33,381 nucleotides of DNA from Kribbia dieselivorans NBRC 106261 (GCF_001552435.1 NZ_BCRE01000082.1:1-33381), one strand, 5' to 3'. Counted from the stretch's first letter, positions 1-8,661 are shown. Notes: generated from the sequence alone by a model not told the origin. Program-made: numbers and translations.

Positions 1-2
1 CC

Positions 3-524
3 GGCGTGTTGGCCCTGGGTGGCGCCGGGGCCCTGGCGGCCACGGGTGTGGGGGGTCTGCTGCCGGCCGGCCCGGGGGCAGCCAGGGTGGCGGCGTCGTT
101 GACCTCGCCGTCGAGTTCCGCGCGCTCGTCCTCGTCTGCGTCCACGCCTCAAACGCGTTTCCGGCATACGGACACGGGCCGCCGATACTCCTGGTCGAGT
201 CTGGACCAGCAGGTCCGGGAGCAGTGGTCCGCCGACTCCCTCGACGCGCCGGCCCACACGGCGGACCTGCTCTTCACCCAGCAGGACGCCCGGGGGGTGA
301 CCACCGCGTCGGCGATCGACACACTCACCGAAGCCCAGCGATGTCTGGATCTGCTCGGGCAGTCGGTTCGCGGACCGGTGTGGGTCGACGAGGGGCGCCT
401 GGGCACCCGGGACGTCACGGTCATCGCCACGGGCAGTGCGCGCGCGGGGTGGACCGTCGCCGTGGTGGAGGGCGCGAACTGCGCTCCGATCGGCGCCGTG
501 CGGCAGGTGCCACCGGGTCGCTGA
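3..524 (+). CDS. C-terminal part of a membrane-anchored protein, possibly anti-sigma-factor-like (5' end outside window)
   Basis: The frame is open to the left window edge, so the GTG at 6 is probably internal and the gene is partial. What is visible begins with a Gly/Ala/Leu-rich hydrophobic stretch of about 20-25 residues that could be a membrane segment. A Ser/Ala-rich linker follows, then a soluble region of about 120 residues containing one pair of separated cysteines. I recognise no catalytic motif. In mycobacteria and relatives the gene just before trxB is a sigma factor/anti-sigma pair (sigM and its partner). The topology here, a membrane segment followed by a small outer domain, would suit the tail of such an anti-sigma protein. 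That assignment rests on gene order and shape only. A secreted or lipoprotein tail is equally possible. Confidence 0.55.
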   Translation, partial: GVLALGGAGALAATGVGGLLPAGPGAARVAASLTSPSSSARSSSSASTPQTRFRHTDTGRRYSWSSLDQQVREQWSADSLDAPAHTADLLFTQQDARGVTTASAIDTLTEAQRCLDLLGQSVRGPVWVDEGRLGTRDVTVIATGSARAGWTVAVVEGANCAPIGAVRQVPPGR

Positions 525-555
525 CCTCCCGCTCTCGACGTCTGGATCACCGTCC

Positions 556-582
556 GGGAACACTCCGGCCCTAGGATGGGTT
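556..582 (+). promoter_or_regulatory. Putative sigma-R/SigH-type promoter of trxB-trxA
   Basis: GGGAAC at 556-561 is followed after exactly 18 bases by GTT at 580-582. This matches the consensus of the actinobacterial thiol-stress sigma factor SigR/SigH (GGGAAY, 18-base spacer, GTT). In Streptomyces coelicolor the trxBA operon is a known sigma-R target, so position and target gene agree. The leader from here to the trxB GTG is about 65 nt. Confidence 0.7.
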
Positions 583-647
583 GATACGTGCAACCGCGCC
601 CGTGGGGCGTACCCCCGCACACCCGAAGCACCCGGAGAAGGACCCTC

Positions 648-1589
648 GTGACCACGCCCGACATCCGCAACGTCATCATCATCGGCTCCGGCCCGGCTGG
701 CTACACGGCCGCGCTCTACGCCGCCCGCGCCAACCTCGCTCCCGTCATCTTCGAAGGCTCCGTCACCGCCGGTGGCGCGCTCATGAACACGACCGACGTC
801 GAGAACTTCCCCGGCTTCACCGACGGCATCATGGGGCCGGACCTGATGATGAACATGCGCGGCCAGGCCGAACGATTCGGTGCCGAGATCATCACCGACG
901 ACGTCACCGAGGTCTCCCTCGACGGTGAGGTCAAGTCGGTCACCGACGGCACCGGCCGCACGTGGCACGCGCGCTCCGTGATTCTCGCGATGGGTTCGGC
1001 CTACCGCGAGCTGGGCGTCGAGAACGAGAAGCAGCTCTCCGGGCACGGCGTGTCCTGGTGTGCGACGTGTGATGGATTCTTCTTCCGCGATCAAGACATC
1101 GCCGTCGTCGGCGGTGGTGACTCCGCCGTCGAGGAGGCGACCTTCCTGACGAAGTTCGCCCGGTCGGTCACCCTCGTGCACCGTCGCGACGAGCTGCGCG
1201 CCAGCAAGATCATGGTCGACCGCATCAAGAACGACCCGAAGGTGAAGTTCGCCTGGAACTCCACGGTCGAGGCCATTCACGGAGACCCGAAGCTCACGGG
1301 CATCACGCTGCGCGACACGGTGACCGGGGAGACGCGCGAACTGCCGGTCACCGGCCTGTTCATCGCCATCGGTCACGACCCGCGCAACGAACTCGTCAAG
1401 GGTGTCGTGGACCTGGACGCCGAAGGGTATGTCGAGGTGCAGGGCCGCACGACCTACACGAACGTCCCGGGCGTCTTCGCCTGCGGTGACCTCGTCGACC
1501 ACAGCTACCGTCAGGCCATCACGGCCGCCGGTTCCGGCTGTTCGGCCGCCCTCGACGCCGAGCGCTGGCTCGCCACCCAGGGCGTCTGA
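648..1589 (+). CDS. trxB: Thioredoxin-disulfide reductase
   Basis: Cytoplasmic FAD flavoenzyme that passes electrons from NADPH to thioredoxin. The product of 313 residues has the usual length. It shows the N-terminal FAD-binding GxGxxG at about residues 13-18, the redox pair CATC at Cys138/Cys141, an NADPH-binding [10 protein letters not shown] followed by HRRDELRA, and the C-terminal FAD motif around [11 protein letters not shown] chose the GTG at 648 because GGAGAAGG (634-641) sits 6 nt upstream and the protein then starts directly before the first beta strand. The open frame extends upstream to 588, but that would add an unlikely Arg/Pro-rich extension. trxA follows 79 nt downstream, so the pair probably forms an operon. 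A sigma-R-like promoter lies upstream, which would place the system under disulfide-stress control. Confidence 0.97.
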   Translation: MTTPDIRNVIIIGSGPAGYTAALYAARANLAPVIFEGSVTAGGALMNTTDVENFPGFTDGIMGPDLMMNMRGQAERFGAEIITDDVTEVSLDGEVKSVTDGTGRTWHARSVILAMGSAYRELGVENEKQLSGHGVSWCATCDGFFFRDQDIAVVGGGDSAVEEATFLTKFARSVTLVHRRDELRASKIMVDRIKNDPKVKFAWNSTVEAIHGDPKLTGITLRDTVTGETRELPVTGLFIAIGHDPRNELVKGVVDLDAEGYVEVQGRTTYTNVPGVFACGDLVDHSYRQAITAAGSGCSAALDAERWLATQGV

Positions 1590-1668
1590 GCCCGTATCGT
1601 CAGGGACGACCCACCCGACTGCCTGACCACCGACCACATCGATCCACCACGAACAAGGAAGAGAAACC

Positions 1669-1992
1669 ATGGCGACGAAGATCACCACTGACGCCACCTT
1701 CGAGCAGGACGTCCTGACCGGCGACAAGCCGGCCATCGTCGACTTCTGGGCCGTGTGGTGCGGACCCTGTCGTGCGATCGCTCCGGTGCTCGAGGAGATC
1801 TCGAACGAGTACGCCGACAAGATCGACATCTACAAGCTCAACACGGACGAGAACCCGCACGTCACCGCGGCCAAGGGCATCACGAGCATCCCGACCATGC
1901 ACGTCTACAAGGACGGCCAGCTCGTGAAGTCGCTCGTCGGTGCCATGCCGAAGCCGAAGCTGATCCGCGAGCTCGAAGAGTTCCTCAAGTGA
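1669..1992 (+). CDS. trxA: Thioredoxin
   Basis: Small cytoplasmic dithiol protein of 107 residues, reduced by the TrxB encoded just upstream and used to reduce disulfides in target proteins. The canonical active site WCGPC places the redox cysteines at 31 and 34, and the cis-proline loop is seen as TSIPT further on. Length and fold pattern are normal for thioredoxin 1. The ATG is preceded by AAGGAAGAG (1655-1663), a good ribosome-binding site. No separate strong promoter is evident in the 79-nt gap, so it is probably co-transcribed with trxB. The gene ends ahead of a tandem repeat and a strong hairpin that separate it from the convergent parB. Confidence 0.97.
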   Translation: MATKITTDATFEQDVLTGDKPAIVDFWAVWCGPCRAIAPVLEEISNEYADKIDIYKLNTDENPHVTAAKGITSIPTMHVYKDGQLVKSLVGAMPKPKLIRELEEFLK

Positions 1993-2090
1993 CTGAGCTC
2001 CTCGCATGACCGAATGCCTCAGGTGACGGAGCTTCATCTGACGAGTTCGACTCGCCAGCAGCGGTATTCGCACTGCTGAATGAGGAGCCG

Positions 2091-2165
2091 CCGAGTCACG
2101 AACGGCTGAGTCACGAACGGCTGAGTCACGAACGGCTGAGTCACGAACGGCTGAGTCACGAACGG
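2091..2165. repeat. Five tandem copies of a 15-bp unit
   Basis: The unit CTGAGTCACGAACGG is repeated head to tail five times (2091-2105, 2106-2120, 2121-2135, 2136-2150, 2151-2165). The first copy differs at one base (CCGAG) and the others are identical. The last five bases of the final copy form the start of the terminator stem that follows. The unit length is divisible by three, which creates a false repetitive minus-strand reading frame (AVRDS repeats). The array is intergenic between convergent genes. Confidence 0.95.
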
Positions 2166-2195
2166 CGCCGGACCCCGCAGGGGTCCGGCGCCGTT
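2161..2195. terminator. Bidirectional terminator hairpin between trxA and parB
   Basis: A perfect 16-bp inverted repeat (2161-2176 and 2180-2195) with a 3-base GCA loop and a very GC-rich stem. It lies between the convergent trxA and parB genes, 28 nt from the parB stop. There is no clear U-run on either side, as is common in actinobacteria, so it is called from the stem and its position. Confidence 0.85.
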
Positions 2196-2223
2196 CTGGT
2201 GCTCGCCTCAAGGCGCGCGTCGA

Positions 2224-3240
2224 TCAGTCCTCGAGGGCCAGGCCCATCTGGTCGACGATGCGGTGCAGGTCCTCGACCGAGGCGAACTCGATGGTCATGC
2301 GGCCCTTGCGCTGACCCATCTGGATCTTCGCGCGGGTGTCCAGGCGATCGGAGATGCGCGTGGCCAGGTCATCGAGTTCCGGATAGTGCATCGGGGCTCG
2401 GGGCGCCTGCCGCTTCTCGGGCGCCGAATCCCCGCCAAGCGCGACGATCTCCTCGACACTGCGCACCGACAGACCCTCGGCGACGATGCGCTGGGCAAGG
2501 CGTTCCATGCTGGCACCGTCGTCGAGCGCCAGCAGTGCTCGCGCATGGCCGGCCGACAGCACCCCGGCGGCCACGCGACGCGCCACCAGCGGGGGCAACT
2601 TGAGCAGGCGGAGCGTGTTGCTGACCTGCGGGCGGGAGCGACCGATCCGCGTGGCGAGCTCCTCCTGCGTGATCCCGAAGTCGTCGAGCAGTTGCTGGTA
2701 GGCCGCCGCCTCCTCGAGGGGATTCAGCTGGGTTCGATGCAGGTTCTCCAGGAGGGCATCGCGAAGGAGGTGGTCGTCCTCGGTCTCCTTGATGATGGCC
2801 GGGATCGTCTCCCGGCCCGCCTCTGCACTGGCCCGCCAGCGACGCTCACCCATGATGAGTTCATAGTGGACATCACCGTCTTGGGGAACCGGCCTGACCA
2901 CAACCGGCTGGAGGACGCCGATCTCGCGGATGCTGTGGACCAGTTCCGCGAGCTCGTCGGGATCGAAGACCGTCCGCGGCTGGCGCGGGTTCGGTCGGAT
3001 CGCGGTCAGCGGCACCTCGGCGAAGGTTGCCCCGGGGACGTCGGCCAGGCCTTGGGTCGCATCCGTCTCGACCGCCGTGGCGGACTCCACGCCGGCGTTC
3101 CCGTTCTCGCCGTCATCAGGCGGCGCGGCAGCGGTCCGCGCATCGGGCCAGAAGACATCAACCGGTCGTTCCGCCGTGGTAGGTGCCGATGGGATCAAGG
3201 CCCCCAGGCCGCGGCCCAGGCCGCGACGCTTCTCACTCAT
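2224..3240 (-). CDS. parB: Chromosome-partitioning protein ParB (CTP-dependent parS clamp)
   Basis: DNA-binding CTPase of 338 residues that loads at parS and spreads along the chromosome to build the origin segregation complex. The N-terminus RRGLGRGLGALIP is typical of the ParA-contacting end. A variable acidic linker follows. The CTP-binding ParB/Srx domain includes residues 83-90 (PNPRQPRT) and GERRWRA at 131-137. The helix-turn-helix that reads parS is at about 191-213 (QEELATRIGRS, VSNTLRLLKLP). The C-terminal 50 or so residues would form the dimerisation domain. The ATG has AAGGAA about 5 nt upstream. parA ends 48 nt before it on the same strand, so parA-parB is an operon. Four perfect parS cores lie in this window. 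Confidence 0.97.
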   Translation of the reverse strand: MSEKRRGLGRGLGALIPSAPTTAERPVDVFWPDARTAAAPPDDGENGNAGVESATAVETDATQGLADVPGATFAEVPLTAIRPNPRQPRTVFDPDELAELVHSIREIGVLQPVVVRPVPQDGDVHYELIMGERRWRASAEAGRETIPAIIKETEDDHLLRDALLENLHRTQLNPLEEAAAYQQLLDDFGITQEELATRIGRSRPQVSNTLRLLKLPPLVARRVAAGVLSAGHARALLALDDGASMERLAQRIVAEGLSVRSVEEIVALGGDSAPEKRQAPRAPMHYPELDDLATRISDRLDTRAKIQMGQRKGRMTIEFASVEDLHRIVDQMGLALED

Positions 3241-3288
3241 GTGGTTCCTTCGTACTCGGGCGTGCTGTGGTGGTCGCGTGGGTGTGCA

Positions 3289-4218
<930 letters not shown>

Positions 4219-4545
4219 GCGTCCACTCCATCGGCAGGCGTCGTCGACTGAGGCGTTGCGCCCTCGTCAGAAGCAGACGGCTCTGGTCTGGCATCCAGAC
4301 GTGGGGACTCGACGCCCAGCCAACCCACCGCACCCTCGCGTTCCGAGGATGGTGTGCGCTCATGTGTCGGCCACCCCAAGCCGGGGGCGACACCCAACGG
4401 ACCTTCAGACCTTACGGTCACGACTCACTCCTAGGCTTGATGACGGCCTGCTGGACCTTCCCCGCAGGCACGCGGCTGTCACTCTACTCGTCTCACGGAC
4501 ACCGTGAATCGTTCTCCACAGGGGCGGATCGGGACATTAGTCGAG

Positions 4546-4575
4546 AATCACACCGGTGTGTTTCACGTGAAACAT
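4546..4575. repeat. parS: Composite parS element, copy 1
   Basis: A perfect parS (TGTTTCACGTGAAACA, 4559-4574) is fused at its left to a second perfect palindrome, CACACCGGTGTG (4549-4560), sharing two bases. The whole 30-bp block 4546-4575 is repeated identically at 4662-4691, 116 bp away. ParB binding to the parS half is well founded. A second protein binding the left palindrome is only an inference. Confidence 0.93.
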
Positions 4576-4661
4576 TGATGCACCTAATGGGCTCACCCGC
4601 CTGTCCTCAGGCAACCCGTTCACCACACAACCCGGATCGGCCGGATCCATGTGACCAAGCA

Positions 4662-4691
4662 AATCACACCGGTGTGTTTCACGTGAAACAT
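4662..4691. repeat. parS: Composite parS element, copy 2
   Basis: Identical 30-bp copy of the element at 4546-4575: palindrome CACACCGGTGTG at 4665-4676, overlapping parS at 4675-4690 by two bases. The sequences flanking the two copies differ, so identity stops sharply at the element edges. Confidence 0.93.
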
Positions 4692-4748
4692 CCAACGCGT
4701 GAGACATCCGGGCGGCCCAAGGTCAATCGACCCCGGGCGCCTCGACCA

Positions 4749-5072
4749 TCATGCGGATGTACGGGCTCGTAGAGCGTCGATCAGTTGGTCAATCGTCGGA
4801 CTCCCGGCCAGCCCGCGCTCCGTGGGATAGATCCGGCAGGCGAGCTCGGTGACGCTCGCTCCGGAGGGAAACAGATCCTGGCCGTCCACCAGGAAGGTCG
4901 GGGATCCGCCGAACCCGCGGCGCGCCGCCTCCTCGCGGGAGGTGATGAGCACCAAGTCCACCGGTACCTCGACAAGGCCAAGCGTGTCGAGGGCCCGACG
5001 CGCCAGTCCCCCCGCCTCCTGCCAATTCGGGCAATCGGCGATATGCAGCACCTGAACGTCCACGTCATCCAT
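4749..5072 (-). CDS. Small thioredoxin-fold protein (single-Cys active site)
   Basis: Predicted cytoplasmic protein of 107 residues with a thioredoxin-like layout. A beta strand VQVLHIA leads into DCPNW (Cys14), a helix follows, and then FGGSPTFLVDG places the usual cis-proline at about 58 before the next strand. Only one cysteine stands at the active site (CPNW), so it cannot make a CxxC disulfide there. A second Cys (79) lies in the C-terminal helix. It resembles actinobacterial proteins labelled thioredoxin family, alkylmercury-lyase-like or DF family (seleno)proteins. I cannot name its substrate. I chose the ATG at 5072 because it starts right before the first strand and has a weak AGG upstream; the frame is open to 5273 but the extension is Arg-rich shadow sequence. 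It sits between rsmG and parA, where most relatives have nothing. Confidence 0.75.
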   Translation of the reverse strand: MDDVDVQVLHIADCPNWQEAGGLARRALDTLGLVEVPVDLVLITSREEAARRGFGGSPTFLVDGQDLFPSGASVTELACRIYPTERGLAGSPTIDQLIDALRARTSA

Positions 5073-5145
5073 TCTGCACCTGTCGCGGACCTGGGCTGGT
5101 GCGACACCATCCGCGGCCCGTCCCACGGCGCCTTCCCAGGCCCGG

Positions 5146-5907
5146 TCAGTCGGTGCCGGGCCGCTTTCTGCCCGAAGCGGAGGCGCCCCCGCCCGACCGG
5201 CGCGCCCGTGACGAGCCACCACGACCAGCCTTCGCCGCCGACGCCCGACCCGCCCGATGACCCGGTCGGCCACCCTGCAGACTGCCCACCGTCAGTTCCA
5301 TCGTCCATGTGGGTTCATCCACGATGCCCGCGCCCCACTGACGCACGCGGCCGGACTCCATGCCCAGCCCCGTCAGGGTCGCCCGCTCCTCGTCAAGTTC
5401 GGACTCGGCGCTGCGACCCTTCAGGGCGATCAACGTTCCGTGCGGCTCCAGGAGCGGGAAACACCAGCGGGCCAGCTTGTCGATGCGGGCCACCGCCCGG
5501 GCCGTGACCCATGACGCAGTCAACGATCCGTGGAACTCCTCGGCGCGGCCTCGATGGACCGTGACGTTGCCCAGGCCGAGCTCCTCCACGGTGGAGGACA
5601 GCCACTGCGTGCGCCGCAGCATCGGCTCGATCAGATGCACCTCAAGGTCCGCGCGAGCAATGGCCAGCGCCACCCCCGGCAGCCCGGCGCCGCTGCCGAC
5701 GTCGATCAGGCGCACCCCGTCGGGTAAGGCGGGAGCCACGACGGCACAGTTCAACACGTGCCGATCCCACAGGCGGGGCACCTCCCGCGGCCCGATCAGC
5801 CCATGGGAAACGCCCGTGTCCGCCAGGATCGCGGTGAAGCGCTCCGCGATCCCCAGGCGGTCACCGAAGACCGCGACCGCCGACCCTGGAGGACCCGGCA
5901 CGCTCAC
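5146..5907 (-). CDS. rsmG: 16S rRNA (guanine527-N7)-methyltransferase RsmG (GidB)
   Basis: SAM-dependent enzyme that methylates G527 in 16S rRNA; loss of function gives low-level streptomycin resistance in several bacteria. Family hallmarks are GPREVPRLWDRHVLNC, the SAM-binding DVGSGAGLPGVALA at about residues 69-82, IEPMLRRTQWL, and ALKGRSAESEL near the core end. I chose the GTG at 5907 because GGGGAGGAA lies 3-5 nt upstream. An in-frame ATG at 5940 (11 residues longer) has no ribosome-binding site. After the methyltransferase core the protein carries a Gly/Arg/Ala/Ser-rich basic tail of about 45 residues, which is disordered and not part of the usual enzyme. It is in line with jag upstream on the same strand. 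Confidence 0.94.
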   Translation of the reverse strand: MSVPGPPGSAVAVFGDRLGIAERFTAILADTGVSHGLIGPREVPRLWDRHVLNCAVVAPALPDGVRLIDVGSGAGLPGVALAIARADLEVHLIEPMLRRTQWLSSTVEELGLGNVTVHRGRAEEFHGSLTASWVTARAVARIDKLARWCFPLLEPHGTLIALKGRSAESELDEERATLTGLGMESGRVRQWGAGIVDEPTWTMELTVGSLQGGRPGHRAGRASAAKAGRGGSSRARRSGGGASASGRKRPGTD

Positions 5908-5954
5908 GGGTTCCTCCCCGCCCGGCGACGACTCGACCATGAATACGACGGGCG

Positions 5955-6674
5955 TCAGGCCGGAAGGACGACGACGTAGCGCCGGGGCTCGACACCGCTG
6001 GACTCCGACGCCAACCCGGCGCCCAGCACGACGTCGTGGACAACCTTGCGCTCGAAGGCGCTCATCGGTTCCATCGACACCGACTCGCCCGACTCCTTCA
6101 CCTTGCCGATGGCCTCATTGGCCAAGCCCACGAGCACCTCACGGCGGGCGGCACGGTGCCCAGCGACGTCGAGCATCAGCCGCGAGCGCTCGCCCGTGGC
6201 CGCCTGGACCGCCAGTCGGGTCAGTTCTTGGAGCGCCTCGAGGCACTTCCCGTCCTGTCCCACCAGTCGACGCGGCACGCGGCCGTCCTCGGAGTCGACG
6301 ATCGCCACGGTCGCGCGATCGCCGTCGATGCCCAAGTCGATGTCCCCATCAAGATCGGCAATGTCGAGCAGCGTCTCCAGGAAGTCCGCGGCCACTTCGC
6401 CCTCGCGCTCCAGACCCGCTCGGCGGGCGTTGCGACGCGGCGAGCCATCACCGGCAGCCCCGGCCTCGTCCTCGTCACCCCCGGCGGACTGGCCAGCGGC
6501 GTCCTCGCCAGTTGCGTCCTCGACAATCGCGTCATCGCCGCGGGCCTCGTCGGCGTCCTGCTCACCGTCGTCGACGCGCGCCGGCTCGCCCAACTCGCCC
6601 GCGTCACCGACGGTGACCTCGCCGTCCACCTGGTCGATCACGTCGACCTCGGGTGTGGTGCTCTCTTCGCTCAT
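5955..6674 (-). CDS. jag: Jag/KhpB-type KH-R3H RNA-binding protein
   Basis: RNA-binding protein of 239 residues found next to yidC in most Gram-positives (SpoIIIJ-associated Jag, KhpB). The first 80 or so residues are a strongly acidic, low-complexity region. The KH-II domain follows with the GxxG-like loop VGQDG at 138-142, and the C-terminal R3H domain shows the R-x3-H motif (Arg209, His213) followed by SSGVEPRRYVVV. The ATG has GAGGAGG directly upstream. The gene lies 90 nt after yidC and is followed by rsmG, all in one minus-strand run. In other Gram-positives KhpB acts with KhpA in RNA binding and cell-division control. That role here is by analogy. Confidence 0.93.
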   Translation of the reverse strand: MSEESTTPEVDVIDQVDGEVTVGDAGELGEPARVDDGEQDADEARGDDAIVEDATGEDAAGQSAGGDEDEAGAAGDGSPRRNARRAGLEREGEVAADFLETLLDIADLDGDIDLGIDGDRATVAIVDSEDGRVPRRLVGQDGKCLEALQELTRLAVQAATGERSRLMLDVAGHRAARREVLVGLANEAIGKVKESGESVSMEPMSAFERKVVHDVVLGAGLASESSGVEPRRYVVVLPA

Positions 6675-6764
6675 GCTGCCTCCTCGCTAGGGGGAGCCCG
6701 GCTCCCTCATGGGCCCGCCCCGAGGGGTGCGGAGCCCGAACATCTGTGTGGGCGCGGTGCGCCG

Positions 6765-7760
6765 CTACTTCTTCTTCTTGGAGCGCTTCTTGCTCACGGG
6801 TTGCTGCCGCTGGCCCGAGCGCTGCTTCTGCATGTGGTCGGTGATGACGTCCATGCGCTCATGGAATTCCTCGGCCACCTCTTCATCGTGCTTGAGCTCG
6901 ACGCGCTGCTCCGGAGTGTCGATCGGCTTGCCCCGACGCCGACGGCGCTCGTGCATCTCCTTCTCCGCCTGCGACCCCGGGGTCGGCATCCGACGGATCA
7001 CGTAGAACTGCTGCACCATCGACCAGAGGTTCGTCGTCGCCCAGTAGATGAGCACACCGATCGGGAAGTTCACGCCGGAGACGGCGAAGATGATCGGGAA
7101 GAGGTACAGCATGATCTTCTGCTGCTGCGCGAAGGGGTTGTCCAGCGCCGCGGCCGGCATGTTCTTGCGCATCAGCTGGTACTGGCTGTAGAACGTCGTC
7201 GCCGACATCAGCACGATGAGCAGGATCGTCACGATGATGACGTTGGTCGACCCGGCGCCCATGAACTTGTCGGAGAGCTGTGCGCCGAAGATCGCCGAAC
7301 TCTCGGCCTCGGCCGCGACCTCACGGGTGATCGGACCGATCGGCTTGATGTCGCCGGCCGCGATGCCCGAGAGCCCGTTGAGCACCCGGAACAGGCCGAA
7401 GAAGAACGGCATCTGCACGAGGATCGGCAGGCACGAGGAGAACGGATTGGTGCCCGTCTCCTTGTACAGGGCCATCGTCTCCTCGGTCATCGCCTGCCGC
7501 GACTCCGGATCCGTCTTGCCCTTGTACTTCTTCTGGATCGCCTGCATCTCGGGCTGGATGAGCTGCATCTTGCGCGAGGCGTGGATCTGCTTGACGAACA
7601 GCGGGATCATCGCGGCGCGCATGACCAGCACCAGACCGATGATCGAGAGCGTCCATGTCCACCCGTTGTCCGAGGGCATGCCGATGAGGGTGAAGAACTT
7701 GTGCCACCCGAAGGTGATCCAAGCGACGAGCCACTCGAACGGGTACATCAGGGTGCCCAC
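6765..7760 (-). CDS. yidC: Membrane protein insertase YidC/Oxa1
   Basis: Integral membrane insertase of 331 residues that helps proteins enter the bilayer alone or with SecYEG. Five hydrophobic segments are seen. The conserved arginine of the hydrophilic groove is Arg48 (VLVMRAAMIPL), followed by the long cytoplasmic helical hairpin (RKMQLIQPEMQAIQKKYKGK), PILVQMPFFFGLFRVL, and INFPIGVLIYW-like segment with TNLWSMVQQFYVIRRMPTPGS. There is no large periplasmic domain, as expected in Gram-positives. The Lys-rich C-terminus (KKRSKKKK) would contact ribosomes. I take the GTG at 7760 because AAGGAT lies about 6 nt upstream; the ATG four codons later lacks spacing. Confidence 0.96.
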   Translation of the reverse strand: MGTLMYPFEWLVAWITFGWHKFFTLIGMPSDNGWTWTLSIIGLVLVMRAAMIPLFVKQIHASRKMQLIQPEMQAIQKKYKGKTDPESRQAMTEETMALYKETGTNPFSSCLPILVQMPFFFGLFRVLNGLSGIAAGDIKPIGPITREVAAEAESSAIFGAQLSDKFMGAGSTNVIIVTILLIVLMSATTFYSQYQLMRKNMPAAALDNPFAQQQKIMLYLFPIIFAVSGVNFPIGVLIYWATTNLWSMVQQFYVIRRMPTPGSQAEKEMHERRRRRGKPIDTPEQRVELKHDEEVAEEFHERMDVITDHMQKQRSGQRQQPVSKKRSKKKK

Positions 7761-7821
7761 GGCGATCCTTCAATGTCGTGGAGGCAAGCCTCCGGGTCAG
7801 CGCCCCACCGGGACGCAGCGG

Positions 7822-8121
7822 TCAATGTGTGTGTCGATCCTCGGTCCTAGGACGGCCGAACCTGGGTCGATCTTCCCAGCGCGACGGCACGTGGTCCACA
7901 CCGCCCGCCGACCAGGGGTTGCACCTGAGCAACCGATGGCCGGCCAGCCAGGTTCCCTTCAGCGGCCCGAACCGCTCCAGGGAGGTCACAGCGTAGGCCG
8001 AACAACTGGGGTAGTAACGGCACGATTGCGGCAACAGCGGCGAAATGAGCAGTTGATAGCCCCGCACGAGGAGCACGAGCGGAAATGCCAGCCAGCCCTT
8101 CACCGTCGTCGGGCGCTGCAT
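7822..8121 (-). CDS. yidD: Membrane protein insertion efficiency factor YidD
   Basis: Small protein of 99 residues that assists YidC-dependent membrane insertion. The family signature is complete: LVRGYQLLISPLLPQSCRYYPSCSAYA followed by GHRLLRCNPWSAGGVDHVP (given here only as recognisable blocks around Cys37 to the C-terminal third). The frame is open far upstream, but the ATG at 8121 overlaps the rnpA stop (TGATG), so it is translationally coupled to rnpA and gives the normal length. yidC follows 61 nt downstream. Confidence 0.94.
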   Translation of the reverse strand: MQRPTTVKGWLAFPLVLLVRGYQLLISPLLPQSCRYYPSCSAYAVTSLERFGPLKGTWLAGHRLLRCNPWSAGGVDHVPSRWEDRPRFGRPRTEDRHTH

Positions 8122-8513
8122 CACGACACCTGCCCGGAATCGCCGGAGGCGTCCACCGCGGCGAGGCGCGGCAGCAGCTTGTTCAGCACCCGGTCGACAT
8201 CGGCCCCCAACTGGGCGTAACTCGCCTGCGCCGCCGCCGGGTTCGCGCGCACGACGAAATCCCCACCGGCCGGCAACACAGAGATCCGTTGGGCCAGGAG
8301 GGCGCGCAGGCGACGCTTGACGAGGTTGCGGGTGACGGCATTGCCCACGCCCTTGGACACGACAAAACCGACACGGGGCGGGCAACCCGCCCTCGTGCCG
8401 GTCATCGTGGTGTGGATCACGACGGTCGCGGATCCGGAGCGCAGTCCACGTCGGGAGCGCAGGGTCGCGGTGAAGTCCTCGCTCGCCCGGAGGCGATGGC
8501 GCGAGGGCAGCAC
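8121..8513 (-). CDS. rnpA: Ribonuclease P protein component
   Basis: Protein subunit of RNase P, 130 residues, which helps the catalytic RNA bind pre-tRNA. The start MLPSRHRLRASEDF is typical of the family. The RNR motif spans about residues 50-73 (GFVVSKGVGNAVTRNLVKRRLR). The start is a GTG at 8513 with GCGAGG immediately before it. This is close for a ribosome-binding site, so translation may depend on coupling to rpmH, which stops only 10 nt upstream. The stop overlaps yidD by one base. Confidence 0.96.
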   Translation of the reverse strand: MLPSRHRLRASEDFTATLRSRRGLRSGSATVVIHTTMTGTRAGCPPRVGFVVSKGVGNAVTRNLVKRRLRALLAQRISVLPAGGDFVVRANPAAAQASYAQLGADVDRVLNKLLPRLAAVDASGDSGQVS

Positions 8514-8523
8514 CCTCGCGACC

Positions 8524-8661
8524 TCAGACAGACAGCGCGGAGCGGCCCTTGGCGCGACGGTTCGCCAGGATGGCGCGACCGGCGCGGGTACGCATACGCA
8601 GGCGGAAGCCGTGCTTCTTGGCGCGACGACGGTTGTTGGGCTGGAAGGTGCGCTTGCTCAT
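8524..8661 (-). CDS. rpmH: 50S ribosomal protein L34
   Basis: Very basic ribosomal protein of 45 residues, starting [20 protein letters not shown] and ending in KGRSALSV, a textbook L34. The ATG at 8661 has GGAG 6 nt upstream. It is the first gene of the minus-strand run leading through rnpA to rsmG. A good promoter candidate lies about 140 nt upstream on the same strand. Confidence 0.97.
   Translation of the reverse strand: MSKRTFQPNNRRRAKKHGFRLRMRTRAGRAILANRRAKGRSALSV

Larger units (their letters stand above)
4219..4748. other. 530-bp spacer upstream of parA with two parS sites
   Basis: This gap separates parA from the small thioredoxin-fold gene, both on the minus strand. It holds two perfect 16-bp parS sites, each inside a 30-bp direct repeat, and one degenerate DnaA-box-like TTCTCCACA at 4512-4520. 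Minus-strand reading frames of 68-84 codons run through 4139-4421; one ends in an ATGA overlap with the parA start. I could not support them as genes. A weak minus-strand -10-like TAGAGT lies at 4481-4486 without a good -35. Confidence 0.7.

Noticed and set aside
1600-2211. Minus-strand frame with AVRDS repeats opposite trxA
   Set aside because: The repeats are the 15-bp tandem array read in frame, and the rest is antisense to trxA.
6036-7850. 604-codon plus-strand frame opposite jag and yidC
   Set aside because: Shadow of the minus-strand genes, with His/Leu/Arg-rich low-complexity sequence.
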